Of a DNA stretch of 64,000 nt, positions 11,195 to 23,044 are shown piece after piece. The notes under the pieces were generated by a model. It searched no databases, was not told the origin of the DNA, and was given only the letters and a program-made list of their open reading frames with translations. Both the position numbers and the translations under genes were made by a program. The stretch comes from Circinella minor (taxonomy: Eukaryota; Mucoromycota; Mucoromycetes; Mucorales; Lichtheimiaceae), in the NCBI GenBank assembly GCA_016758965.1, contig JAEPRB010000078.1:95438-159437 (forward strand). Direction: 5' to 3'. Each line of letters opens with the position of its first letter. The first letter of the stretch is position 1.

Positions 11195-13405
11195 TTAGTG
11201 CAACAGTAAAAGAGCAAAATGACATAAAAAACTTTTGGACTCGACTCTTTAAAAAAGCGATCGATGACTATAATATAAAGGTATGAAGCATAAATCGTTG
11301 AACATTCAATTTGCTAACATATGGGATATATGTACTAGGTTTATAAGAAAGAACAACCTGATTGGAAGTCTATAAAAAGCAAGGTAAAATATAGGAATGA
11401 AATTTATCATTCTTCTATGAAAGAAAAAAGCTCACACACTTCATAATAAATTAGATTCTCTCAAACATAGACCAATCAAAATCTGAGGTAATACTTTGTG
11501 CTGTGAATTCCATCCATTACATCCTTTTAACTTAATTTCTATTACTTAGTAATCACTCGGCAAAAGGGGGGGGTGCACGAAGAAACAGAAGAAGTTTCAT
11601 CATCTTCTTCCATCACACAAAGCACACCGACCCTGCTACAAGTAGTACCGAGAGTACAAATAAACGGGTAAGCCATAATAAGTAACGTTACAATTATGTA
11701 TTAATTAAATATCACTAAATGTATATCTAACCATCAACTATAATAACGTAAAAAGTCGACTCTATGTATTTCTGAAAAAGAAACCCCGGTGGTAACGTTG
11801 GATCCAGAAATCGAGAAGGTAATAGGTTGAGTTTATCTTGAAGAATGAAATGGATACTAATACTTATTTTTACAGTGGGAAGTTAGTGGAGTAGTAATTT
11901 TAGATTTACTACTCAAATACTGCGAAGAAGCTTATAAAAAAAAAGGGGGGGGGGAAATACGCTTGAAACTTACCAAGAGGAACTGTAAGTTAACTGGGTC
12001 CTAAATAGCAGATAGCATAATATGAAATATTAACGTGGTGGTCAAATATACTTTTTAGTTCCCTCAACAATATCTTTCTATTCGACGACTTCAATCGTAT
12101 ATATCCCGATGCGTCCTTGGAGTATGGATTCGATCGAAACACTTGGGAAGATATTATAGAAGAATACAATGAATTGTATTCAATTCCTTCTTTATCAAAA
12201 AAAAAACCGAATCGATTATCAACACATTTACAAAGATAGTAATTGTTATTTTATAAAAAGATGAAAGCCTATTAATCGATCAACGCTTGTGAATGACAAT
12301 AGGCGAGCAGTAAAAAATATAAAAAATTGGGTACCATTGTACAAAAATTAAAATGACGATCCATGAAGACCTTAAATTCGTGAATCTCTGCGCAACATGT
12401 AACTAATAATATACAAATTAATTATACTATATGCCTTTGCTTAATGCGATGTATATACTTATATATCGATATTCAATGACTTAGAAATAACTGCCTACTC
12501 ACCAGAATCAGCAAAGAAACCAGAAAAAATGGAGAGTACCTTTTCTATTTCTGCTGTACATCCTTTGATGTTATCCTTTTTGAAGGAAACAATATATCGA
12601 CAAGAATTGGGTAAGATATCAAATGAATTAGGGCGTAGTGACTATCCTTTTTACAGACGTATCATGTTTTTAACTTCTTTACTAGCAATTCTTCCTCGCT
12701 TCGCTCTGGGTCATTTAGCGATTTACGTTGCAAAGGGGAGCCCCCCTCCCCTTTTGACCCCCAAAAGGTGCTTGGCGCCTGGTAGTATGCGTGTTCAAGG
12801 CTGTATAATAGTTTTTCAGGTAAAATATATGTTGTTAAAATGGGTCTGTTGAATATGCCACAACAGAGAGGGCGCATGTTCCTTTTTTTATGAATTAGCT
12901 ATAACTTCTGTGTGATTTTAATTGAATAGAAGAAAGATGTATATTTAGAATCGATGGGAAAATTGCTCAGAAAGATTCAGAAAAAAAAAAGATAAGAACC
13001 CTGACGTATCGATGAATTTTGCCTACGGTGCTACGTCAACACAACGTCTTTTTGACCTTTGAAATCAAGCCTCCACATAAAACCAGGACAGGCGGATTTT
13101 GTAAAGCTTGCAAATCAAATAAAAAATACAATTGACAAAATGATTCATGATGGCATGGATATTCCTGATATAATGGTATTGGGTCTTCTAATTGAAGGTA
13201 AGATATTAAATGAAGCAAACACATAGATCAATGTTATAACCATCAACTTTATTCATAGGTTTCCGATGTTCATTATTTATTATGGACCTTGAATACCAAG
13301 ATGTTTATCGTTTGTTTACACTGTCTGTGTTTTATATACCCCGTGATCGCCATGATTTCGGTGTGTTTTCACAGGCGTTTGAGGCACTATACACAATGGA
13401 GGTAT
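11195..13405 (+). pseudogene. longer, partly degenerate copy B2 of the same unrecognised gene family
   Basis: Exon-like blocks in order: 11200-11280 (ATVKEQNDIKNFWTRLFKKA...), 11339-11383 (VYKKEQPDWKSIKSK, bounded by AG and GTAAAA), about 11551-11668 (ETEEVSSSSSITQS), 11757-11818 (SEKETPVVTLDPEIEK), 11876-11960 (WEVSGVVILDLLLKYCEEA), 12068-12239 (FLFDDFNRIYPDASLEYGFD, TWEDIIEEYNELY), 12448-12820 (ESTFSISAVHPLMLSF and FYRRIMFLTSLL), 13090-13197 (ANQIKNTIDKMIHDGMDIPD, LGLLIEG) and 13259-13401 (MDLEYQDVYRLFTLSVFYIP, DRHDFGVFSQAFEALYTME). A frame break lies near 13090 relative to B1, and the GC-rich insert falls inside the 12.4-12.8 kb exon. Intron-exon structure shows it was a normal spliced gene. 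Function unknown; whether any protein is still made is uncertain. Confidence 0.55.
12688..12785. repeat. GC-rich multi-hairpin insert, copy 2
   Basis: Same island as at 9940-10055. The CCTTTTGACCCCCAAAAGG stem is intact. The second stem reads GGTGC(TTG)GCGCC, so one C-G pair became a wobble pair while pairing is kept. The surrounding frame stays open across the insert in this copy. Confidence 0.6.
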
Positions 13406-15858
13406 ATATTTTTCATATCGTACACGATTTTTTATTTTTGGTTTTGGTTTTGCAATGAGTATGTCCCTTTTCTATGATACACTGTAACTTATTGTTTAAA
13501 ATCTATACAATGATATAGGAAATACTATATAAAAAAAAAGGCAATTTGTGCCTTGAATTCCTTTGAAAAAAGAAAAGGAAATTCATTCGCACAACTTATA
13601 TCACAAAATCAATCGAACACCAATCTTTTTAACATCATCAAACAGTAGTTCTGCATCATCAAAAAGTAGCAACAATATCCGCACAAACAATATAAACATA
13701 CCTTTCAACAGCCAACACCCCCTGGGTTTTGCAACAAGCGAGAATTAATATACAGCATCTCAATATATAGAATAAAAACACACCGTCTCATTATTTATTT
13801 GCCATGTATCTTTGATAATTACCTTATCTTTTTAAAATAAATAACAAATTTTGATTTTCTGTGGACATATTTATCAGTTTATGTTTGGTTAAATTACCTC
13901 CGTAGTTGCCCTAACATTTTTTACGATTGTTTTATTCAGTCTTGGAGAGAGGATGAAAAGAAAAAATATCTTTCTCTTTCTTCTCTTTCCTTTGACTGCT
14001 TCACTCAAGATTATTAAATAGAGTTGAGTGATATCGTGGTAAAAAAAACTTTTCTTTTATATATGAACGGCTGATCTTTTATTCTCAAGTTTTTTCTTTT
14101 TTGTTTCAAAAAAAAAAAAAAAACTTTTGTTTCACTTTATAATGTTTATGTACAATGAAAAGGCGGCTCCCCTCCCCTCCCCTCTCTTATCCCTTAAAAA
14201 ATCATTTTAAGCATGAATGGTAAATAATTTCTATTAGATCAAAAAACTTTTTTACTTTTTTTTAAACAATGAAAGGTGGGGGAGGGGAAGAAGGGAGACT
14301 GATTAGGTGATCAAAAAAAAAATTCTTCTTATTAAAATATTCTCATATGATTTTTAATATAAAAGATACACTTATCAATAATAACAATTATTACATCATA
14401 CAACATATAAAAAAGGCGGGTGAAATATGTTATAGGATCCAGAAAAAAAAAAAAAAACTTTTATGCAATATTATAATGTTATAATATATATACCCAGTGT
14501 AACCCTACAATAATTAATTTTTTTTTTTGGGGGAGGGGGTAGTAGTGAGAAGTTATCAATGACACCATTTATATACTTTATCAAATTATTTTGGATCGAC
14601 TCTTTTTTTAATCGGATTAAAATGAATGATCGAGTTCTTGGGGTCTATCATTTGTTCTTTTTCTATAATAATCAGGTACTACAATTATTAAAGGATGAAG
14701 GAGGGAGGGGGTCCGAGCACATCCCATGATAAATGAGATATATAGAAGAGAAAAGATCTTTTGGGGAGTAGATCACATCTCTTTTTTATATTATTTTTAT
14801 CAAACGAAATGGAAAGAAATAGAACTTCTTTTACCATTTATGAAACTTTTGGGATATTTTAGAATAGTCTAGAAAATATATACTTTTTTTTTTTTTTTTT
14901 GTTATTCCAATTCGTTTGTTTTAAAGGTAAGTTTTTTTATATCTTTTTCCCAAAACATTTTTCACTTGATAGAAAATTATAACACCGAATTTAAAAAAAA
15001 AAAGTTATATATCGGAAATCGGATTTGATTTATATCCGAATAAAACCACAATATACTTCTTGTAACTCTCTTTTTTTTTCTTCTTTGTAAACAAATAAAG
15101 AGATTCAATTTTCATATAATAATACTTTCCTTCTGTATTTCCATTAAATAAAAAAAAAAAATTGTTTTTTTTAGTTTATCTTATTATAATAAACATTTTT
15201 AACATAGATATATAAACACACGTGTCCAAATCGGAGAATGAAAAGAATCATTTCCAAAATAAGAAATAAAGATGATGTCATTAAGTAGTACAGGAAATTT
15301 TCGATGTGTGTTGTATGTGTGTGTTATGTATGTTGGTTTTTGGTTTTAGTTTTTTTTTTTTTTTTTTCTCTTTTCTCTCTCTCTCTCTTTCTCTCTTTCT
15401 CTCTCTCTCACACACACACACACATACCTCTCATACTCTCTCACACACACACACCTTTTAACACACCTTTAACACACAAGACCCTATCTCTTTTCTTTTA
15501 AAGAAAAAAAAAAAAAAAACTCCCCCATTTTATTTTAACTCTTTCATTCGAGAAAAAAACCTTTTCAAGTTTTCAAATTTATATTATTTCTTTTTTTTTT
15601 TTTTTAAAAAAAAAGGTAAAGTAACTTTTTATGTTTTCGGAGGTGGGAACCCCACTCTTTCTTTTTTTTTTAAGAAAAAAAATGTAGAAAAGGTGCCATT
15701 AACATAAAAACCTTTGGGAAAAATAAAACCAAAAATAGAATAATTTGGACACTTTTTTTTTTCATTAACACTTTTTTTTTTTTTTTTTTTTTGTTCTGTT
15801 AAAAACTAGAACATTGAAATATAATTATAAATATAAGGTACGAATAAACAATAAGAAA

Positions 15859-15899
<41 letters not shown>

Positions 15900-16125
15900 A
15901 GGGAAGGGGTTGAAAGAAAGAGGGGCGAGGAAAAAAGGGCATAACGAAAAAAGAAAAACTTTAAATACATTTCGGCTTTCATATAAAACTTTTATATAAT
16001 TTGTCATAATGAAGGGGGGGGGAATGGAAAAAAGGGTAAATAAAATAAAAGGTTGATGACGAAATGGTGAACTAAATAAAAAAAAATTAAATAAAATTAT
16101 ATTATATTAGAATAAGTTACAAGAA
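13406..16125. other. long intergenic stretch upstream of the bZIP gene
   Basis: No convincing gene. Contains the second R1 repeat copy, CT/CA microsatellites (about 15370-15440) and a ~39-base poly-A run at about 15860-15898. Open frames here are products of simple repeats. The 3' part must hold the bZIP promoter. Confidence 0.5.
14050..14480. repeat. diverged direct repeat R1, copy 2
   Basis: Ordered similarity to 8040-8480 in the same orientation (TGTACAATGAAAAGGCGG, ATTCTCATATGAT, ATCATACAACATATA, GTTATAGGATCCA blocks) with many indels. Confidence 0.55.
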
Positions 16126-17773
16126 ATGACTGGAACAACCAAACAAATGGATGAAAGCAAGAAGAATACGAGTTGTAGTCAAGTAGATCCAAATGCTACT
16201 TCTCCAGCAGGTAAATATATATATATATATATAATAGAAATAATTAAAAATGAACTAAAAAAAAAACCTTTCTATATTATATAAATAGTAAAAATGGATA
16301 GTAGTCCACCTATGGCTGTATTACCATTAAATTCAAGTTCAAAACTTGACCAAGAACCAAATCCATTTGAACAAAGTTTTTCTGGTGTAGCTATTCAATC
16401 TGTCAGTCCAACACAAAGTAATACTTCATCTACATCAAAAGAAAGAGCAAGTGAAAGAAATCAACCAGAAACTCCAAATAAACCTGTCTTACCACCTGTT
16501 GCTTCTATCACGAGTCCAGCTCCTTCTTTAATTGGTAATGGTGTTTTACCAAAAGATGTTACTAATCAATTAGCTTGGGATACTTTAAGGACAGGTCCTT
16601 TATCACCTTCCATGTTAACAGGTCCTGCCAAATCATCACCTCTTACAACAAATAATAATGAATTACCTTATAATAATGGACGTACATCACAACAACAATC
16701 ACCTACTAATACTAATACTAATACTACTACTGCTACTACTACTACTTCATTTATTCAACAATCTTCAACCAATTATTCAGGTAAATTTTTTTTTATATTA
16801 TTTGTGTATAAAAAAAAAAAAAAAGATTAGAATAACTCAAATTATTTATTTTATTTAGATCAACCCATTCCTTATAATAATTCAACCATGTATGGTAATA
16901 CACAACAACAACAACAACAACAACAACGAACACAACGTCGATCACGACAACATTCTTCATCATCCAATAATGATAAAGATTCAATGAGTAGTGAAGCAGA
17001 AAGTTCAATTAAAACAGGAACACGAAGAAAACAAGAAGATGATATGGATTCAACAAATAAATCAAATAAAAAGAAATCACGTACTCGAGAAAAAACAACT
17101 GAAGATGAAGAAAAAAGAAAGAACTTTTTAGAAAGAAATCGAATAGGTAAGAGAAGAGAGGAGAGGAGGATAATAATAAGAATAAAGAATTGGGAACTGA
17201 CTCAATTATATATATATATATATAGCTGCATTGAAATGTCGACAACGAAAGAAACAATGGTTAAATAATTTACAAGCCAAAGTAGAAATGTTAACAAATG
17301 AAAATGAACAATTACAAGTTCAAACAGAAGCAATGAGAGAAGAAATTGTGAATTTAAAAACTTTATTATTAGCACATAAAGATTGTCCTATTGCTCAACA
17401 AAATGGTTTTAATCCTACTACTGTACAACAACAACAACAACAATCAAAACCTTCAATACCCATATCACATCATCATCATCAACAACAACAACATCCACAA
17501 GTCATTCGTCAACAACCAACCAATTCTCATCATGTTTATCCATCACAACAACAACAACAACAACAATATTCAGATCGAGGTCCTAATCCTACTTCTCAAT
17601 CACCTTCTACTACAAATCATTCTTATCCACCTTCAACAACTTCTTCATCCCATTTACCACATCCTCAACAACCTTATCAAGGTACAATGATATCAATGCC
17701 AATGCAAGCACCTCCACCACAACAAGGCATGATGGCAGGTGGAGGTTCAACAACTACAATATTGCGATTTTAA
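16126..17773 (+). CDS. Atf1/CREB-family bZIP transcription factor
   Basis: Four exons (16126..16210, 16289..16780, 16859..17146, 17226..17773) give 470 residues. The bZIP spans about residues 275-340: basic region FLERNRIAALKCRQRKKQW, assembled across the last intron, followed by a leucine zipper (LQAKVEMLTNENEQLQ...). The basic region has the N-x3-A-x2-C-R form of ATF/CREB proteins. N-terminal segments PNPFEQSF and LAWDTLRTGPLSPSML resemble the Aft1 homology regions of S. pombe Atf1 and filamentous-fungal AtfA. Such factors bind TGACGT sites and act downstream of the Sty1/Hog1 stress MAPK. Long Gln, Asn and Thr runs are present (for example codons at 16906-16925 and 17427-17440). Confidence 0.9.
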
Positions 17774-19133
17774 AAATAAAAAAAAATAAAAATAAAAATA
17801 AAAAAAAAAAATTATGCTATCTTCTTTGTTATATTTTTTTTTCTCCCCCTTTTCTCTCTCTCTCTCTCTCTTCTCTCTCTCTTTTTTTTTTTCCACACAT
17901 ACTTCTTTTTTCATGCGCATATTTTTTTTTAGCTTGAAAAAAAAAATATTATAATTTTTTTTTTTTCACGGTATATAGTTTACTTTCTTCTTTTATTTAC
18001 TTTTGCATACCAAATTTGTAAGATCCTTTCTCTTTTTCTTATATTTCATTCTGTGTAATGTTATGTGTAACGGGCGACACCTTTGTATTTTTTTTTTCTT
18101 TATAACATTTCATACTTCTTATCTCTCTCTCTCTCTCTCTTTATCTCATACACATTATATTAAAATAACACACACACACAAATTATTATTATGCCTATTG
18201 TTGCATAAGAAAAATCTCTTTTTTTTATGATCCTTCTTCTTTTTTTTATAATTTGGGAGTAAAAATAGTGTAATTTTGATTATAAAATATATATATATAT
18301 TTGAAAGTGCACAGACCAAATGTTTTTGACTTAATGGACTCGGATTATTTTATTTTATTTTTTATATATAGAAAGAAAAAAGTACGTACGTACGTAGGGT
18401 CTTTTTAATCCCCCATTTTCACTATTTTAAATAGTAATATACGTACACTCAAACAATTTTTTTTTTCGTTCTGTAACGTAACACATTTTATAATTCATAT
18501 ATAATTCTACACATAAAAAAAAAAAAGTGTATCCATTTTTACGCCCTGGATTATCAACATTATAGATTGCTTTTATTATAATTGGAAAACAAAAAAAAAT
18601 AGTAACTTTTATTTTTTCCAAACCCCCCCCCCTCCCCCTGCCTTTTTCACAACCCCCCCTTTATACATTGTATGAAAGATCTTTTAACTAATAAAACGTT
18701 AAATAAAAGTGGATGACTTTTGTTAAGGGGGAGAAGTATCCTTTGTTTCTTTCTTTCTGTATAGAAAACAAAAAAGTTCTTTTTTTATTGATTTCTCTTT
18801 ATTTTTATTAAGAATATAAAAGATTTGAATTATGAGAGAGAGAGAAAAATTTCAAATCGATTTTTTTTTTCCTACCAAAAGTATAAGTAAAAACTTACTT
18901 TTGAACAAGTATATAAAAACAAAAAAAAAAAACAAAAAAAAAAAATCCCCCCCATTCTTACTTTCTTTCTCTTTTTACTTTTTTTTTTTTTATTTTGTTT
19001 TGTTTTGTGTGTGTGTGTTTTTTTTGTATGTAAATGATTTATTACTTGCAATAAGAAATACTATATTAAATACTAAAAAAAAAATACACACTATTCAGAA
19101 AATTACATTTTTCATTCGAGTAATATATAAATA
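17774..19133. other. intergenic, simple-repeat rich
   Basis: Contains CT/TC runs (17855-17885, 18120-18140), TA and CA runs, and a short GTAC repeat (AGTACGTACGTACGTAG at 18381). No gene recognised between the bZIP stop and the kinase-like gene. Confidence 0.5.
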
Positions 19134-21219
19134 ATGGCTACTCCACTTCAATCACAAATTATTAATGTGTTACCACGTCGTCTTTTAGCTAGTTTATGGG
19201 CATCACAAGAAACAAGACTTTCGGTAATATAAAAAAAAAAAAACTTGCATTTTTGACACATCTACCAAATATAGCTAACTCCTTTTTTTTTTTTTTTTTT
19301 TTAATTTTTAGTTATCACAATTTTCAAATATTTCATCTACTTTTAATAATAATAATAATAATAGATTGAACATAAAGTAAATACTGTACATATTATATGG
19401 GATATTACTACTAAAGAAAATATATAATATTAAATCATTCTTTCATTCTTTCTTTTTTTTTTTTGGGGGGGGGGTTGCGTTTGTTACTATAGAAACAATA
19501 ATAATAATAATCATGGCAACAAAAAACCATCTGTTACCACACAATCTTTTTTATGTGAAGAATTACCTATTCGTTACAGCCACATTTTACGATTATTATC
19601 TACTTTAACTCCTGATCAATTACAAACGCCCATGATTCGCCATGTTGCTCATCGTTATTTACATGATATGTGTACTTTATTACATCCTTCTTTACAAACA
19701 ACTTCAGATCATGCTTTTACTGATTTAATTCGAAAATTACGTACAAGACAAGCAGCTAGTTTAATACGAATAAGATATGCTTTATATCAGCAACAACAAC
19801 AACAACAACAACATAATCATAATAATCATACGATTTTATTAGATCATATTAATACTGTGGGTCTAGGCATTCAATTCCTTACTGGTAAGTCAATCCTAAC
19901 TCTGCTCTTCTTCTCCTTCCTTCATACCACCCCTTAATGTATTCTCTCTTTTTTTTTTTTTCCTTAATTTTTTTTTTCCTCTTGGCATTTTCAAATATGT
20001 TTGGAACAAAAAGAAAAAAAAAAGGGGGGGGGGAATTGATGATGATGCTATATGTAAAAAAAAAAGAAAAAAAGTTACTACTAAAAGTACATCATACTCC
20101 CTTTCTGTTTTAACAACGATATATATACTATTTATCCTCCTTCAGCCTCCCCCCCCCCTTCCTCCTCTTTCTTTTTTTAAATTTGTTTATCAAAAAAAAA
20201 ACATTAAAATTTTACTTATAAATATCTTTATTTATCTAGATCAACATTTATTAGGGTCCTCATTCTCTAAAGAACAAACAAATGAACAAGAACGAGTACA
20301 AACAATTCAACCTGTTGCTATTGCTATGCAAGCAGTGCAAGATGCACGTCAACTGATGGCTTCCTGTTTAGGACAAAAAGAACATCATATTCCAACCATT
20401 TCAATTCAAGAACAACCCAATCTTTCCTCCTTGGAGTTTATTCCTCAAGTACTTTATCGAATGTTATTTGAATCTACTTTACTTACTTTACGTGCTCGTC
20501 TATTGGATCAACAACAAGGATTTAATAAAACATCTACTTCTTCTTCTTCATGGCGCCACGTTTTTAATCCTACTACATTATTTAATCAACAAAAATTATT
20601 ATCTCAACAACATAACAAAATTCATATGGATATATTTAATGGTCCTACAAGTATTGGATTTCGATTGACAAGTCCATCTCCTTTATTACCTAATGATTTG
20701 AATCCAGATATTCCACGTGATCCATTGGGTATTCCTACATGTGCTTCTTTATTAAGTCGAACAGAACCAAATCGATTACAGGATGATCTTGATTTACATG
20801 AAGATGTGGAATGGCATGTATGGAGTGGTTGGCGAGCTGCAAAAGCATTAGCAAGTCATTGGGGTGGTAATTTAGATGTTGTTTCTGTCCAAGGACTTGG
20901 ATCGACTCTTTATTTAGCATTGGATCGTGATCCATCTCTTTTAGAACGTTATCCATCGAAAAGAACATTAAATTGGTCTGCTTATCATTTATTACATCAT
21001 CATCGACGTATGGCGGCTATTGCTGCAGCAAACAATCATCATCATCAAAATAATGGTCAATTATCATTACAAGCAGCTCAAGATCAATTCAATGCATTTT
21101 TAAATGCTATTTCATCCGAATCGAATACAATGAATGATAATATGATTTTACGTAGAGATGATGCTTATCATAATGTATCATTATCTGCTGCTGTGGCAGC
21201 TGCTGTAGCTCATGGTTAA
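19134..21219 (+). CDS. PDK/BCKDK-family mitochondrial kinase-like protein, likely catalytically dead
   Basis: Four exons (19134..19223, 19312..19376, 19493..19884, 20240..21219) give 508 residues. The N-terminal helical domain follows the pyruvate/branched-chain dehydrogenase kinase pattern: FLCEELPIRYSHILRLLSTL, then DLIRKLRTRQAASLIRIRYA. The C-terminal half keeps the end of the GHKL fold (ALASHWGGNLDVVSVQGLGS, TLYLALDR, residues 385-411). The ATP-site motifs are altered. The N-box, E-x-x-K/R-N in active kinases, reads FESTLLTLRA (E260, Leu at the Asn position). The DxGGG box aligns with RLTSPSPLLP (325-334), and the GxGxGL lid with VWSGWRAAKA. Active homologues phosphorylate E1-alpha in the matrix. 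Here a scaffold or regulatory role is more likely (inference). Poly-Asn and poly-Gln tracts occur. Confidence 0.78.
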
Positions 21220-21281
21220 AAAAAAACGAGTTTTAAGTCTTTTTTTTTTATTATGGCCTTTTTAAAACTAAATAAACTCTC

Positions 21282-21312
<31 letters not shown>

Positions 21313-21760
21313 TTCTTTCTCTCTCCCACCCACGCTTCATAAAACACATATCTCCAACTCTTTCATTCTATGTATATAGATAGATAAATTTCATTCATTT
21401 TAATCAAATCTCCTCTCCCATCCCATGTCTCTTCCCCCACTTTCTCTCTCTTTGTTCTTGTTTTTTTCTTTCTTTCTTATATTTAATACATGCTTTTGAC
21501 TTGAATGTTCTTGATTTTTATTTTTATTTTTATTTTTTTCAAATTGAAAAAAAAAAAAAAGTTCAATGGGGGTTTGATGGGTTTCTTTTTTTTTTTTTTT
21601 TTTTTTTTGTAATTTTGGATTTTGTTTGTATATATGTCTACAAAAAAAAAAAAGGAGGGGGGGGGATAGGAGGGTGAAATGATGATGATATTTTGGGAAT
21701 GGGATGATTGTTGTTATTATTTGTAATAGATAGACTCTATCTTGCATGAAAAAAATAAAG
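21220..21760. other. convergent 3' intergenic region
   Basis: CT-rich microsatellite (21281-21325), poly-A/T and G runs; no gene seen. Confidence 0.5.
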
Positions 21761-21839
21761 GGTCGTCCAGCAAAGTTCCATATATATATATATATATATA
21801 TATGAAAAAGCTGGGGTTAGTGGAACCTGCTGGACAACC
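21761..21839. repeat. inverted repeat with TA-repeat loop beside the PHF5A stop
   Basis: GGTCGTCCAGCAAAGTTCCA (21761-21780) is nearly the reverse complement of TGGAACCTGCTGGACAACC (21821-21839), around a (TA)n centre. It begins 4 bp past the PHF5A stop, so it probably lies in that transcript's 3' UTR. Confidence 0.65.
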
Positions 21840-21843
21840 AAGG

Positions 21844-22514
21844 TTATTGTCCTTTTTTGAATCCAAACTTTTTCCTTTCGTAAAATAGATCTAAAAAAAA
21901 AAAAAAATAAACACATTTTTTTTTCCCATTCGATTAAAAAAGATATTTATAGTTATATATATATATATATATAAAGTAAAACTCTTTCTTACCTGTTTTT
22001 GACGATCCTAGATTTATAATTTTCGGACAACCTTCACGATCCTTTTCTAATCGAGTACAACCAACACAATAATAAGCATCTGATACACCAGGTGCACCAC
22101 AAATGACACAACGACCTTGGAATGAACCTATTATATACAATATTACAATGTGTTTTTTGTAGATTTAAACTTTTTTGATTAATAATAATACAGTTGATTA
22201 CCCTTCCCCAATTAAGAACTAAACAATTCCATGAAACAAAACAAAAATGAAATGAAATACAATACCAAAGTTACATTCGTCACAAATACGTACTAAAGTA
22301 GCAGGACGTACATAACTATATATACACACACATTCATAATTAAATAACTTGAATTATTTCCCATATTGTTTATAATAATAATATTAAACGCCCTTTTTTT
22401 TTTTTTTTACCTGTCACAAATGACACATTTACCATCACATTTATCACATAAACGACCAATGGCAATACCAGGTTGTTTACGACAAAAGATCAAATCAGGA
22501 TGATGTTTTGCCAT
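21844..22514 (-). CDS. PHF5A: PHF5A/Rds3, U2 snRNP SF3b zinc-finger protein
   Basis: Four exons (22514..22411, 22315..22266, 22127..21993, 21890..21844) give 111 residues, against 110 for human PHF5A. The joined protein starts [20 protein letters not shown] and shows the CxxC knots in order: [22 protein letters not shown], then [17 protein letters not shown]. It ends [15 protein letters not shown]. These Cys pairs bind three zincs in the trefoil-knot fold that sits in SF3b against the branch-point helix. The 47-nt last exon was located from the conserved C-terminus. It is transcribed toward the PDK-like gene (tail-to-tail). Confidence 0.95.
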
Positions 22515-23007
22515 AATATATTTTTTTTTTCTTTCTTGAAAGAAGAAAAAGAAAAAAAAAATATGTCTTTATATTTAGCTGCTTTAATTTCATGTGTGTG
22601 TGTGTGTGTGTGTGGATTAAACACGCAGCGAAACCTCGTCACACCAATTAAAAAAAGACTCCAAATTGATGCAAAAGGTACATCTTTTTTTTTTTTTTTT
22701 CCAATCCTTAATTTCGTTTTGTCTCTCTTATATATATATAAAATTTGAACCTTTCTCGATACCTATTTTCCTTATAATACTTGATTAATAAGAGTTTTAT
22801 ATTAAAAGATATCTTTCAATGAAATAGGGTAAAATTAAAGATTTAAATCCTTTTTAGAGTCATACGTATTAATAATCCTTTTATTTTAAAATTACTGTTA
22901 TGTACATATAATACGTAAAAGGGGTTTCGATATTAGTGTGATAGTACTAAATGATTCCATTTTACGTATTAAAACCATAAGTTGTTTCTTTATGATTTAA
23001 AAATATA

Positions 23008-23044
<37 letters not shown>

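Noticed and set aside
15304..16007. open frames on both strands through poly-A, CT and CA runs
   Set aside because: They are translations of homopolymers and microsatellites without conserved residues or splice structure.
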